Shown: positions 1-5,406 of the stretch, piece after piece
Numbering within the stretch: position 1 is the first letter of the stretch
Layout of the letters: every line of letters begins with the position of its first letter
From: an uncultured Christensenella sp.
Lineage (GTDB): Bacteria; Bacillota; Clostridia; Christensenellales; UBA1242
Direction of reading: 5' to 3'
NCBI GenBank assembly: GCA_949293915.1
Contig: CASFFJ010000095.1
Location: 1-6,463, forward strand
DNA length: 6,463 nt
Made by a program: the position numbers and the translations under genes
The notes under the pieces: generated by a model
The model's database searches: none
Seen by the model: only the letters and a program-made list of their open reading frames with translations
What the model was told of the DNA's origin: nothing

Positions 1-36
1 AAATAAATAAAAAAAATAAAAAAATAAATAAAAATA
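1..36. repeat. Low-complexity A/T tract
   Basis: The first 36 bases contain only A and T, as runs of A broken by single T residues. Read on the minus strand this is a T-rich tract lying downstream of the leftward gene cluster, so it may serve as the U-rich part of a transcription end region. No coding potential is seen here or up to base 106. Confidence 0.6.
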
Positions 37-42
37 ATGTAA

Positions 43-62
43 TTTTATAAAAATTTATAAAA
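43..62 (-). terminator. Possible A/T-only terminator hairpin of the leftward cluster
   Basis: Bases 43-50 and 55-62 are perfectly complementary, giving an 8-bp stem with a 4-base loop. In the leftward transcript the hairpin is followed by a T-rich stretch (bases 42 to 1). It lies 44 bases past the stop codon of the ABC-like gene. The stem has no G:C pair, so it would be weak as a classical intrinsic terminator. Position and U-rich tail are the only support. Confidence 0.35.
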
Positions 63-106
63 ATATGCAATCAGTTGTAAAAAATAATTTAAATATTTAC
101 ACAATT

Positions 107-727
107 TTATTTCGTTAAAATTCCAAAAGATAAAATATATTTTTTATAATTTTTGTAAGATGGTGAAATTTTTTTCTCGCTTGAAATAATGATTGAATTG
201 TTAGATAGTTCTGTTAGTATCGAATTTATCAAATCAATATATCTCTCATCTATATTGTCAAATAAATCTTCAATTAAAACATATTTAGGTTTTCTAACAA
301 GTGCACGAACAAGAGTGATGATTTTTTGTTCAGTTATATTCATATTTTTTATTTTCAAAGGAAAAGATTTTAAATACTTTTCAATACAAGGGTTGATGAT
401 TTTACTAGCATTTGCTTTTTTAATCTTTCGTATTTTTAGCGGATAATACAAGTTATCAAATATGCTTTTAAATTTGAAAAGATATGGTTTGCTAGGAATG
501 TATGCGATATCTAAATTTTTATCTTTAATGTTTTTAATATTGTTGTCATCAATTATTACATCTCCTGAATAGTCGTTATCAATTTTTGCCAGCACGCGAA
601 AAAGTGAATGTGTCCCATCATTTATGTCGCCCAAGATAAAACTATTTTCAGAAAATATCACATTCACATTCATTAAAGTAAAATATTTTTCAATGTATTT
701 TACGCTTACATTTTTTAATTCAATCAT
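107..727 (-). CDS. Degenerate ABC-type ATPase-like protein (probable pseudo-ATPase)
   Basis: This 206-aa protein has the layout of an ABC transporter nucleotide-binding subunit of the FtsE/LolD size class, but its catalytic motifs are changed. Seen: a start typical of the family (MIELKNVSVKY); the Walker A site reads GDINDGTHS (33-41) with no Lys; the Q-loop position is Ser79 (IAYIPSKPYLF); the LSGGQ signature is replaced by about MNITE (129-133); Walker B reads YVLIEDLFDNID (149-160), with the Asp and Glu swapped as E153-D154; and the H-loop His appears to be Ser183. The D-loop Asp160 and the helix RALVRKPK (141-148) are kept, which fixes the alignment. Known: these motifs bind and hydrolyse ATP in active members. 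Inferred: it probably cannot hydrolyse ATP and may act as a structural or regulatory partner. It is the last gene of a leftward cluster, 22 bases after the subtilase, and no membrane permease is visible. It has no Shine-Dalgarno sequence, but a -10 element lies 6 bases before the ATG. The frame is fully open, so it is not an obvious pseudogene. Confidence 0.75.
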   Translation of the reverse strand: MIELKNVSVKYIEKYFTLMNVNVIFSENSFILGDINDGTHSLFRVLAKIDNDYSGDVIIDDNNIKNIKDKNLDIAYIPSKPYLFKFKSIFDNLYYPLKIRKIKKANASKIINPCIEKYLKSFPLKIKNMNITEQKIITLVRALVRKPKYVLIEDLFDNIDERYIDLINSILTELSNNSIIISSEKKISPSYKNYKKYILSFGILTK

Positions 728-733
728 AATTTA

Positions 734-762
734 ATTATAGCATAAAATTTTATTTTTCACTA
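734..762 (-). promoter_or_regulatory. Candidate extended -10 promoter for the ABC-like gene
   Basis: On the minus strand bases 742-734 read TGCTATAAT, a consensus extended -10 element. A weak -35 (TAGTGA, 762-757) lies 17 bases upstream and overlaps the end of the subtilase gene. Exactly 6 bases separate the hexamer from the ATG at 727, so transcription would be expected to begin at or next to the start codon. The gene lacks a Shine-Dalgarno sequence, in keeping with a leaderless message. Confidence 0.5.
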
Positions 763-1877
763 TCATTATCCACATAATCTTTAAAATTTATATAACCAGC
801 ACCTTCGCTATCAATATCGCCTGTGATTTTTGTACAATGTTTTAACAAAAATTGTTTTACTTCATCATTGGTCATATTTGGCCATTTTGATTTTATGTCC
901 GCGCATATTCCAGCTATAATTGGAGTAGCAACACTTGTGCCACTCATCTCTAAATATGGCGGAGTGTTATTATTGCAGTTAGTGATATTAACGCCGGGTG
1001 CGACCAAATCAGGTTTGTGTCCATAGATTGTTGGTCCGCGACTGCTAAAATCTGGCACATGCAAATCCATATCTAATGCACCAACTGTGATAATATGTTT
1101 GTTGTTGCCGGGCGATTTTATTGTATCACTTTTAGGTCCACTATTTCCCGCGGCTGCGACAATGATGATGCCACGTTTCCATAGACTTTCCGCACCTTTG
1201 CTTAGTGGGTCAATGTTATTTATAACATCCGCACCAAAACTCATACACACCACGCTAATGTTGTACACTTTGTGATTTTCATATACCCATTGCATTGCAT
1301 CTAGAATCATATTGCTATTGCTTGCGCCATTAGAAGCGAGTGCTTTTAGTGAAATAATGTTTGAGCGCGGAGCAATGCCGATATTATGTTTATTTAAGAT
1401 TCCTGCGCCACTGCCAATTCCAGCGACAAAACTGCCATGACCATTGTCATCATAAGGTATGTTTCTGCCAGTAGTAAAGTCAATAAATTTTATGATTCTA
1501 TTTCTGGGTAAACAAAAGTCAATATGCGGATAAATTCCAGTGTCGATATAACAAATTGTTTGACCTTGACCGAGATATTTATTTTCAGTGAATTTATCTA
1601 AATTTATAATGTTTTTTTCTTGACTATATGTAAGGACTTTTGTGTTTGCGTGTATATAATCCACAATTTTTTGATTTGCTAGCATAACCAAATCATCTTT
1701 GTCTGCAAAAACGAAAAAACAATTTGCAAATCTATAAGGTACAAATTCAAATTGATTTTTAATTAAAAAATGTTTTAAATCATTAAAATTTTCAGTAGAG
1801 ACTAAGCAATGTTGCTTTTGAGTTGATAAAATGTTTACTGTATGTAATAGTTCAGGACTAATTTTATTTATTGACAT
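750..1877 (-). CDS. AprX-like subtilisin family (S8) serine peptidase
   Basis: This is a 375-aa serine endopeptidase of the subtilisin family. The triad is intact: Asp112 in CYIDTGIYPHIDF, His147 in DDNGHGSFVAG and Ser315 in MSGTSVATPIIAG. The oxyanion-hole Asn245 lies in AAAGNSGP, and DFSSRGP (276-282) and KPDLVAPG (288-295) are further hallmarks. Residues 1 to about 90 resemble an I9-type inhibitory propeptide region. There is no signal peptide or membrane segment, and seven Cys residues are scattered through the chain, both of which suggest a cytoplasmic enzyme like Bacillus AprX; the YDDNGHG and GIAP segments also resemble AprX, though the protein is shorter. The start ATG lies 6 bases after the stop of the 92-aa gene with only a poor, too-close GTGAG upstream, so translation is probably coupled. 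Substrate unknown. Family assignment is secure; the cytoplasmic role and the AprX relationship are inferred. Confidence 0.93.
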   Translation of the reverse strand: MSINKISPELLHTVNILSTQKQHCLVSTENFNDLKHFLIKNQFEFVPYRFANCFFVFADKDDLVMLANQKIVDYIHANTKVLTYSQEKNIINLDKFTENKYLGQGQTICYIDTGIYPHIDFCLPRNRIIKFIDFTTGRNIPYDDNGHGSFVAGIGSGAGILNKHNIGIAPRSNIISLKALASNGASNSNMILDAMQWVYENHKVYNISVVCMSFGADVINNIDPLSKGAESLWKRGIIIVAAAGNSGPKSDTIKSPGNNKHIITVGALDMDLHVPDFSSRGPTIYGHKPDLVAPGVNITNCNNNTPPYLEMSGTSVATPIIAGICADIKSKWPNMTNDEVKQFLLKHCTKITGDIDSEGAGYINFKDYVDNDSEK

Positions 1878-1883
1878 AACTCA

Positions 1884-2162
1884 CTAATCTTTCATCATTT
1901 TTATTAAATTGTTAAGCACTTGTTTTTGCTCATCATTCAAATATGGTGCCAGACTAGAACTCAAACTATTTAGTGTGTTGTTATCTAACTTACCTTGACT
2001 TTTTAACTTGTTTGCTTCGTTAAAAAGTGCGGTCATCAATTCATTGCTATTCATATTTTTATATTTATCATAAATGTTTTTATATTCGTTTGCTTTATCT
2101 TGATTTTCATTTAAAATTTTTTCGTTATCCTTTTTAGAAAAAGACCTAAAATCATTTTGCAT
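1884..2162 (-). CDS. Small helical protein of unknown function, first gene of the subtilase cluster
   Basis: I do not recognise this 92-aa protein. It is highly charged and has no Cys, Trp, signal peptide or membrane segment. Residues 1-37 are rich in Lys, Asn, Asp and Glu and look helical or coiled. Residues 38-90 look like a compact helical bundle: a helix at NSNELMTALFNEANKLKSQG (38-57), a linker around KLDNN, a Leu/Ser-rich helix (63-73), then a final amphipathic helix starting at LNDEQKQVLNNLIKMM (75-90). It has the best ribosome-binding site in the window (AGGAGGA, 5 bases before the ATG) and lies 6 bases upstream of the S8 peptidase, so the two are very likely cotranscribed and may act together, for example as adaptor, inhibitor or substrate. 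That role is inference only. It faces the 176-aa Cys/His-rich gene across an 81-base divergent gap. Confidence 0.8.
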   Translation of the reverse strand: MQNDFRSFSKKDNEKILNENQDKANEYKNIYDKYKNMNSNELMTALFNEANKLKSQGKLDNNTLNSLSSSLAPYLNDEQKQVLNNLIKMMKD

Positions 2163-2167
2163 TTTTA

Positions 2168-2174
2168 TCCTCCT
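2168..2174 (-). promoter_or_regulatory. Strong Shine-Dalgarno site of the 92-aa gene
   Basis: The minus strand reads AGGAGGA, a full match to the anti-Shine-Dalgarno core, 5 bases before the ATG at 2162. It fixes that start and shows that this organism does use Shine-Dalgarno initiation. Confidence 0.85.
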
Positions 2175-2197
2175 AAAACTATATATGAAATAGTTTT
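2175..2197. promoter_or_regulatory. Inverted repeat abutting the Shine-Dalgarno site
   Basis: AAAACTAT (2175-2182) and ATAGTTTT (2190-2197) are a perfect 8-bp inverted repeat around a 7-base spacer. It touches the AGGAGGA site of the 92-aa gene with no gap. A competing smaller stem, AATAG/CTATT with a TTTT loop, overlaps its right half (about 2189-2202). It could be a DNA operator for the divergent pair or a 5'-leader hairpin. Chance is possible in such A/T-rich DNA. Confidence 0.35.
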
Positions 2198-2231
2198 CTA
2201 TTCTGTTAGCAACAAAAAAAATTAATATACA

Positions 2232-2239
2232 TATATAAT
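2232..2239 (+). promoter_or_regulatory. Candidate -10 element of the 176-aa gene
   Basis: TATAAT (2234-2239) overlaps TATATA (2232-2237) and lies 4 or 6 bases before the ATG at 2244. No good -35 is visible at the right distance. The gene has no Shine-Dalgarno sequence, so a leaderless start is possible. The A/T-rich background makes chance TATAAT matches common. Confidence 0.3.
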
Positions 2240-2243
2240 TTAT

Positions 2244-2774
2244 ATGGAAGATTTTGGAGATAACACCAACGCACTATTTTGTGATCCTAACGCGTATTTA
2301 CAAAAATATGATAGTTGCCCAAAGTGCGATGCGAACAACAAAGATAGGTGTAAAATAGTTTTTCAAGAGCCATATGAATGTATGCCATCTTTTCATTTAG
2401 ATAATAATTTTAAAAAGACAGACAAAAGTTGTAATCATCATAATCACGATAAAGATTGTGACTGTAATAAAAACAATAATCACAATAATTCTCAATCGAA
2501 TTCGCCTATGTTTGATATAAAAAATCTTATGCCAATGTTGTCCGCATTAACTGGCGGAGCGAATACTAATTCGCTTGGCGGATTATTGAATATGCTAGGG
2601 GGTAAAGAAAATTCAATGTCGAATATTTTATCAAACTTGACTGGTGGCAATAACAATATTTCAACACTCTTAAATGGACTTAATCTTTTCAATAATTCGA
2701 AGAAAAAATCCACAAAAAATCAAGAAATAATATCAACTGAGAATGATATAAAAAATTATACACGCGTAGAATAA
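2244..2774 (+). CDS. Cys/His-rich protein with a Leu-Gly-Asn repeat half, unknown function
   Basis: I do not recognise this 176-aa protein. The N-terminal half has eight Cys (13, 25, 28, 36, 46, 63, 72, 74) and His at 51, 65, 66, 68 and 80. They include CPKCDANNKDRC (C-X2-C-X7-C) and the dense cluster CNHHNHDKDCDC (63-74), which look suited to binding zinc or another metal, or to cross-linking. Residues 75-88 are an Asn/Ser linker. Residues 98-152 hold about four imperfect 14-16-residue units of the type LLxxLxGGxN. The tail (153-176) is Lys-rich and then acidic. There is no signal peptide or membrane helix. Cys-rich, Asn/Gly low-complexity proteins of this kind occur among spore-coat and surface-assembly proteins, but no family motif proves that here. 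No Shine-Dalgarno sequence is seen. The gene is divergent from the subtilase cluster and convergent with yhbY. The start at 2244 is taken because it keeps the Cys13 region. Confidence 0.75.
   Translation: MEDFGDNTNALFCDPNAYLQKYDSCPKCDANNKDRCKIVFQEPYECMPSFHLDNNFKKTDKSCNHHNHDKDCDCNKNNNHNNSQSNSPMFDIKNLMPMLSALTGGANTNSLGGLLNMLGGKENSMSNILSNLTGGNNNISTLLNGLNLFNNSKKKSTKNQEIISTENDIKNYTRVE
2535..2699 (+). repeat. Four imperfect LLxxLxGG repeats inside the 176-aa gene
   Basis: Translated units begin at residues 98, 114, 128 and 142: MLSALTGGANTNSLGG, LLNMLGGKENSMSN, ILSNLTGGNNNIST and LLNGLNLFNNS. Each has a hydrophobic four- or five-residue segment followed by GG and Asn-rich spacing, except the last, which lacks GG. 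The DNA copies differ considerably, so the repeats are old or maintained at the protein level. Confidence 0.55.
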
Positions 2775-2780
2775 TTTTTT
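2750..2780 (+). terminator. Candidate terminator hairpin between convergent genes
   Basis: Bases 2750-2759 and 2771-2780 form a perfect 10-bp A/T-only stem around an 11-base loop containing ACGCGT. The right arm overlaps the stop codon of the 176-aa gene and ends in a run of seven T (2775-2781). The structure could act in both directions because yhbY ends 24 bases away. With no G:C pair the stem is weak. Confidence 0.35.
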
Positions 2781-2787
2781 TAATTTA

Positions 2788-2806
2788 TAAAACAACAATT
2801 GTTTTA
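2788..2806 (-). terminator. Possible second hairpin at the end of yhbY
   Basis: TAAAAC (2788-2793) pairs with GTTTTA (2801-2806) around a 7-base loop. In the leftward transcript it overlaps the yhbY stop codon and is followed within a few bases by a run of A (complement of 2775-2781), not T. It is therefore a poor intrinsic terminator for yhbY on its own. Confidence 0.2.
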
Positions 2807-3097
2807 AATTTTGATGTTTTTAATGCCTTTCTTTTCGCTGTGTTTGTATAAGACAATTTTTTTGCCAATCACAGTCACGATATCTGCACCTAGTTTTACC
2901 GCCATTTCAGTGAGTTCAAATTCAGTTGGGGCGGGCGTATTTTCTTGCATACCAATTTTGATTAATTCGTGATTGAATAATTCCTCTTTTATTTGATTGA
3001 TAACACTTTCTGTGAAACCTTCTTTACCTACTAAAACCACTGGCTTTAAAGTTTGTGCCATACTGCGTAATTTGATTCGTTGTTTTTTATCTATCAT
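2804..3097 (-). CDS. yhbY: YhbY-family CRM-domain RNA-binding protein
   Basis: This 97-aa protein is a stand-alone CRM domain, the YhbY family, which binds RNA and associates with pre-50S ribosomal particles. Seen: an N-terminal helix with KQRIKLRSMAQTLKPVVLVG, the family GxxG loop as GKEG (24-27), the FNHELIKIGM strand segment (41-50), a helix around ELTEMAVKLGADIV (61-74) and the closing strand VIGKKIVLYK (76-85). The length is normal for the family. It follows obg by 8 bases, and its AGGAGAA ribosome-binding site overlaps the obg stop codon, so the two are cotranscribed and probably coupled. This fits a shared role in large-subunit assembly. The gene ends the leftward operon, and nadD, often next, is missing. 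Confidence 0.95.
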   Translation of the reverse strand: MIDKKQRIKLRSMAQTLKPVVLVGKEGFTESVINQIKEELFNHELIKIGMQENTPAPTEFELTEMAVKLGADIVTVIGKKIVLYKHSEKKGIKNIKI

Positions 3098-3100
3098 AAA

Positions 3101-3107
3101 TTCTCCT
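3101..3107 (-). promoter_or_regulatory. yhbY Shine-Dalgarno site overlapping the obg stop
   Basis: The minus strand reads AGGAGAA 3 bases before the ATG at 3097, or 5 bases when counted from AGGAG. Its first bases are shared with the TAG stop of obg (3108-3106). This arrangement favours termination-reinitiation between the two genes. Confidence 0.75.
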
Positions 3108-4374
3108 AAAAATATATTTCATATTGTAAATTGCCGAATACGACAGTGTCGCCATCTTGAACGCCTGCCTCTTTAAATTTGTCCATTATACCATCTTTTT
3201 CTAGGCGTTGTTGGAAATACGCTAACGACATACTATCATTAAATACAATTCCACGTTGCAGATTGTCTAGATATCCGCCTGATAGTTCGAATACGTTTGG
3301 TGCAAGTTGTGTGATTTTTACACTGGTTGTGTCTTTGACTTCGAGTTCGGTTTGCTCAATTGGCATAGGTTCAGGTTTAGGCAAAGTTTTTAATTTTTCA
3401 TAAACGATTTTAATTAGATTATCCACATTTTTTCTAGTAACCGCACTGATTGGAACAATAGTAACATTATCGTTAATTTTAGAGCGGAAATAATTGATAC
3501 GTTCATCTATATCATCTATTAAATCTAGTTTTGTGAATACCACAATTTGAGGTAGCGATGACAAGCGTTCATTATAATTTTTTAATTCTTTGTTAATTGT
3601 AATGTAATCATCCACAATGTCATTGCCATAATACATAGATGCATCAATTACGTGTACAACCAAACGTGTTCGTTCAATGTGTGCTAAAAATTCATATCCA
3701 AGTCCGGCACCTTCACTTGCGCCATCAATTAAACCAGGAATGTCCGCAACAACAAAACTATCATCATAAAATTTAACTACGCCAAGATTTGGACTAAGCG
3801 TAGTGAATTCGTAATCTGCTATTTTTGGTTTTGCGTTAGAAATAACACTGAGTAGGGTAGATTTGCCAACATTCGGTTTGCCAACAAGAGCAACATCTGC
3901 TATAGTTTTTAATTCCAGATTGACTTTATATGTTTTTGTTTGTTCGCCAAGTTGACTAAAACGTGGTGCTTGTCTAGTAGGACTTTTAAAGAAATTATTT
4001 CCTTTGCCACCACGCCCGCCTTTTAGCGCAATATACTCTTGTCCATCATAATACATATCAGCAAGAATCTGCCCAGTAGCATTGTCACGAATGATTGTGC
4101 CACGCGGTACACGTATATAAACATCTTTACCATTTTTACCATTCTGTAATTTACCACTACCCGAACTACCATTTTCTGCCTCAAATTTTTTGACATATTG
4201 AAAATCTAAAAGTGTATTTTTATTTTTGTCCGCAACAAAAATTATTGAGCCACCTTTACCACCATCGCCACCATCTGGCCCGCCTTTTTCAACATATTTT
4301 TCTCTGTGGAAACTCACTGCACCAGCACCGCCATTGCCAGCCTTTATACTAATTGTAACTTTATCTATGTTCAT
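3106..4374 (-). CDS. obg: Obg GTPase, ribosome-assembly and stress-linked GTP-binding protein
   Basis: This is a complete 422-aa Obg (CgtA/ObgE) GTPase, close to the usual length of about 430. The glycine-rich Obg fold covers residues 1-158, with GNGGAGAVSFHREKY and the GGPDGGDGGKGG stretch. The G domain follows: G1 GKPNVGKST (165-173), G2 around TTLSPNLG (191-198), G3 DIPGLIDGAS (211-220), G4 TKLD (281-284) and G5 SAV (310-312). The C-terminal OCT domain spans about 355-422 (FELSGGYLDNLQRG and GDTVVFGNLQYE). Known: Obg binds the 50S precursor and links GTP/ppGpp levels to ribosome maturation and, in spore formers, to stress and sporulation signalling. Odd point: G4 has Thr in place of the family's usual Asn. 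The ATG has an AAAGGA site 7 bases upstream. It lies 79 bases downstream of nth and is coupled to yhbY. Confidence 0.98.
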   Translation of the reverse strand: MNIDKVTISIKAGNGGAGAVSFHREKYVEKGGPDGGDGGKGGSIIFVADKNKNTLLDFQYVKKFEAENGSSGSGKLQNGKNGKDVYIRVPRGTIIRDNATGQILADMYYDGQEYIALKGGRGGKGNNFFKSPTRQAPRFSQLGEQTKTYKVNLELKTIADVALVGKPNVGKSTLLSVISNAKPKIADYEFTTLSPNLGVVKFYDDSFVVADIPGLIDGASEGAGLGYEFLAHIERTRLVVHVIDASMYYGNDIVDDYITINKELKNYNERLSSLPQIVVFTKLDLIDDIDERINYFRSKINDNVTIVPISAVTRKNVDNLIKIVYEKLKTLPKPEPMPIEQTELEVKDTTSVKITQLAPNVFELSGGYLDNLQRGIVFNDSMSLAYFQQRLEKDGIMDKFKEAGVQDGDTVVFGNLQYEIYF

Positions 4375-4381
4375 AATAAAA

Positions 4382-4387
4382 TCCTTT
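4382..4387 (-). promoter_or_regulatory. obg Shine-Dalgarno site
   Basis: The minus strand reads AAAGGA 7 bases before the ATG at 4374, which supports that start. The rest of the nth-obg gap (to 4453) is A/T-only runs with several weak self-complementary stretches. I see no convincing -35/-10 pair, so obg may be read from the nth promoter or from one I cannot recognise. Confidence 0.65.
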
Positions 4388-4453
4388 TATTTTTTAAAAT
4401 TTAATAAAAAATTCGAAAATTAAGTGTTATTTTTGCTTATTTTTTTTAATTTT

Positions 4454-5089
4454 TTAATTTTTTTTTGCTTTATTTTTATAATATTGGCAAATATTTTTTA
4501 ATTTGCAATCATTACATTGCGGTTTTATTGCCTTACAATGTTCTCTACCAAACAATACCATTTGATGATGGAATCGACTACGTTTGTCAATTGGTACAAC
4601 TTTTAATAAATCCATCTCACATTGATAAGGAGTAGAGTTATCGCTTGTTAAATTAAGTCGTTTGGAGACTCTATGCACGTGAGTGTCCACAGCGATAGTT
4701 TGTCCACCGAAGGCGTTAGCTATTACAACATTAGCAGTTTTTCTGCCCACACCTTTTAGTGAAATCAATTTGTCTAAACTGCTAGGCACTTCACCATTAA
4801 ATCGCTCAATCAAGTCGTTACTCATAGATAAAATTGATTTTGTTTTATTGTTATAAAACCCACAAGGATAGATGATTTGCTTTAATTTATCTTCTCCTAA
4901 ATCTAACATTTTTTGTGGTGTATTGGCAAGTTTAAATAATTCTTTTGTTACCACATTCACACGTTTATCTGTGCATTGTGCGGACAAAATAACTGCAACC
5001 AGCAACTCATAGTCAGAAGAAAAATTAAGCGCACAATATGGCTCTACGTACAGTTCATCCAAGTATGAAATTAGCTTGGTAATCTTCAT
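4454..5089 (-). CDS. nth: Endonuclease III, bifunctional DNA glycosylase/AP lyase
   Basis: This 211-aa enzyme removes oxidised pyrimidines from DNA and cuts the resulting abasic site in base-excision repair. Seen: the LLVAVILSAQCTDKRVN segment (29-45), the helix-hairpin-helix LKGVGRKTANVV (111-122) with catalytic Lys117, and Asp135 in IAVDTHVHRVSKRL. The C-terminal [4Fe-4S] ligands are Cys185-X6-Cys192-X2-Cys195-X5-Cys201. All key residues are present and the length matches E. coli Nth. The short tail after the cluster is Lys/Asn-rich. It is the first gene of a leftward run into obg-yhbY and follows the DUF3343 gene by 53 bases. It has its own near-consensus promoter, whose -10 is 6 bases from the ATG, and no Shine-Dalgarno sequence. 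Confidence 0.97.
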   Translation of the reverse strand: MKITKLISYLDELYVEPYCALNFSSDYELLVAVILSAQCTDKRVNVVTKELFKLANTPQKMLDLGEDKLKQIIYPCGFYNNKTKSILSMSNDLIERFNGEVPSSLDKLISLKGVGRKTANVVIANAFGGQTIAVDTHVHRVSKRLNLTSDNSTPYQCEMDLLKVVPIDKRSRFHHQMVLFGREHCKAIKPQCNDCKLKNICQYYKNKAKKN

Positions 5090-5095
5090 ATAAAA

Positions 5096-5124
5096 ATAAT
5101 AGCAAAAATAATAATTTTAGTCAA
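5096..5124 (-). promoter_or_regulatory. Near-consensus promoter of nth, placed for a leaderless start
   Basis: On the minus strand a -35 TTGACT (5124-5119) is separated by exactly 17 bases from a -10 TATTAT (5101-5096), which is preceded by TGC to make an extended -10. Six bases then lead to the ATG at 5089, so the expected +1 is the A of the start codon. This is the best promoter in the window, and no Shine-Dalgarno sequence is present. Confidence 0.7.
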
Positions 5125-5142
5125 TAAAACTAAAAAATATAA

Positions 5143-5397
5143 TTAATATATCTTTTCAACTTGATTATAATTGTTTGTAGAAGTGATTAAAAAAATTCCA
5201 ATTAAGTTATCTACACGCGTTTTGCGTAATAAGTCTAAGACAGTATTTAAATTTCGTTTTTCAGTTTTTATACTCAATCCGCAACTAACGCTAATGCTTC
5301 TAGGCGTGCCTACAACGCTTGCATTGATATAAGTTTTTAACAATTGATAAAAAGACATAAGGTTGGTGCGAGATTTAAAAGCGATATAAATATACAT
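5143..5397 (-). CDS. DUF3343 protein, putative sulfur/selenium carrier
   Basis: This 84-aa protein matches the DUF3343 (Se/S carrier-like) family by its opening MYIYIAFKSRTN and the block VGTPRSISVSCGLSIK with a single conserved-type Cys39. In this family the Cys is thought to carry sulfur or selenium, but the biochemistry is not settled. The frame can be extended to a GTG at 5415 (90 aa). The ATG at 5397 is preferred because GAGG lies 5 bases before it, inside the extension, and because family members begin right at this strand. It is divergent from a cysteine desulfurase, a natural sulfur or selenium donor, which supports the carrier idea by context. It lies 53 bases upstream of nth on the same strand; nth has its own promoter, so a functional link to repair is not implied. 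Confidence 0.85.
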   Translation of the reverse strand: MYIYIAFKSRTNLMSFYQLLKTYINASVVGTPRSISVSCGLSIKTEKRNLNTVLDLLRKTRVDNLIGIFLITSTNNYNQVEKIY

Positions 5398-5402
5398 ATT
5401 AA

Positions 5403-5406
5403 CCTC
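5403..5406 (-). promoter_or_regulatory. Shine-Dalgarno site that decides the DUF3343 start
   Basis: The minus strand reads GAGG 5 bases before the ATG at 5397. Because it lies inside the longer frame from the GTG at 5415, it argues for the shorter 84-aa product. Confidence 0.55.

Noticed and set aside
1..106. CRISPR or tandem repeat array in the A/T tract
   Set aside because: There is no fixed repeat unit or unique spacers; it is simple low-complexity sequence with one short inverted repeat.
189..446. Rightward 85-codon open frame with hydrophobic product
   Set aside because: It lies wholly inside the ABC-like gene on the other strand; its hydrophobicity follows from the Lys/Asn-rich complement, and there is no ribosome-binding site.
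823..1275. Two rightward open frames opposite the subtilase
   Set aside because: Both are antisense shadows of a gene with an intact catalytic triad and show no family features.
2180..2202. Sporulation sigma-factor (sigma-E/G/K) promoter for the 92-aa gene, suggested by CATATATA on the minus strand
   Set aside because: The -10-like bases do not fully match any consensus and no matching -35 was found at the right spacing.
2492..2713. Leftward 73-codon open frame opposite the 176-aa gene
   Set aside because: It lacks a ribosome-binding site and is a mirror of the Gly/Asn repeat region (Pro/Leu-rich); the rightward frame is longer and shows a structured Cys/His pattern.
3179..3403. Rightward open frame opposite the Obg C-terminus
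   Set aside because: Antisense shadow of a well-identified gene.
4226..4423. Pro-rich rightward open frame opposite the start of obg
   Set aside because: Antisense image of the Gly-rich Obg domain.
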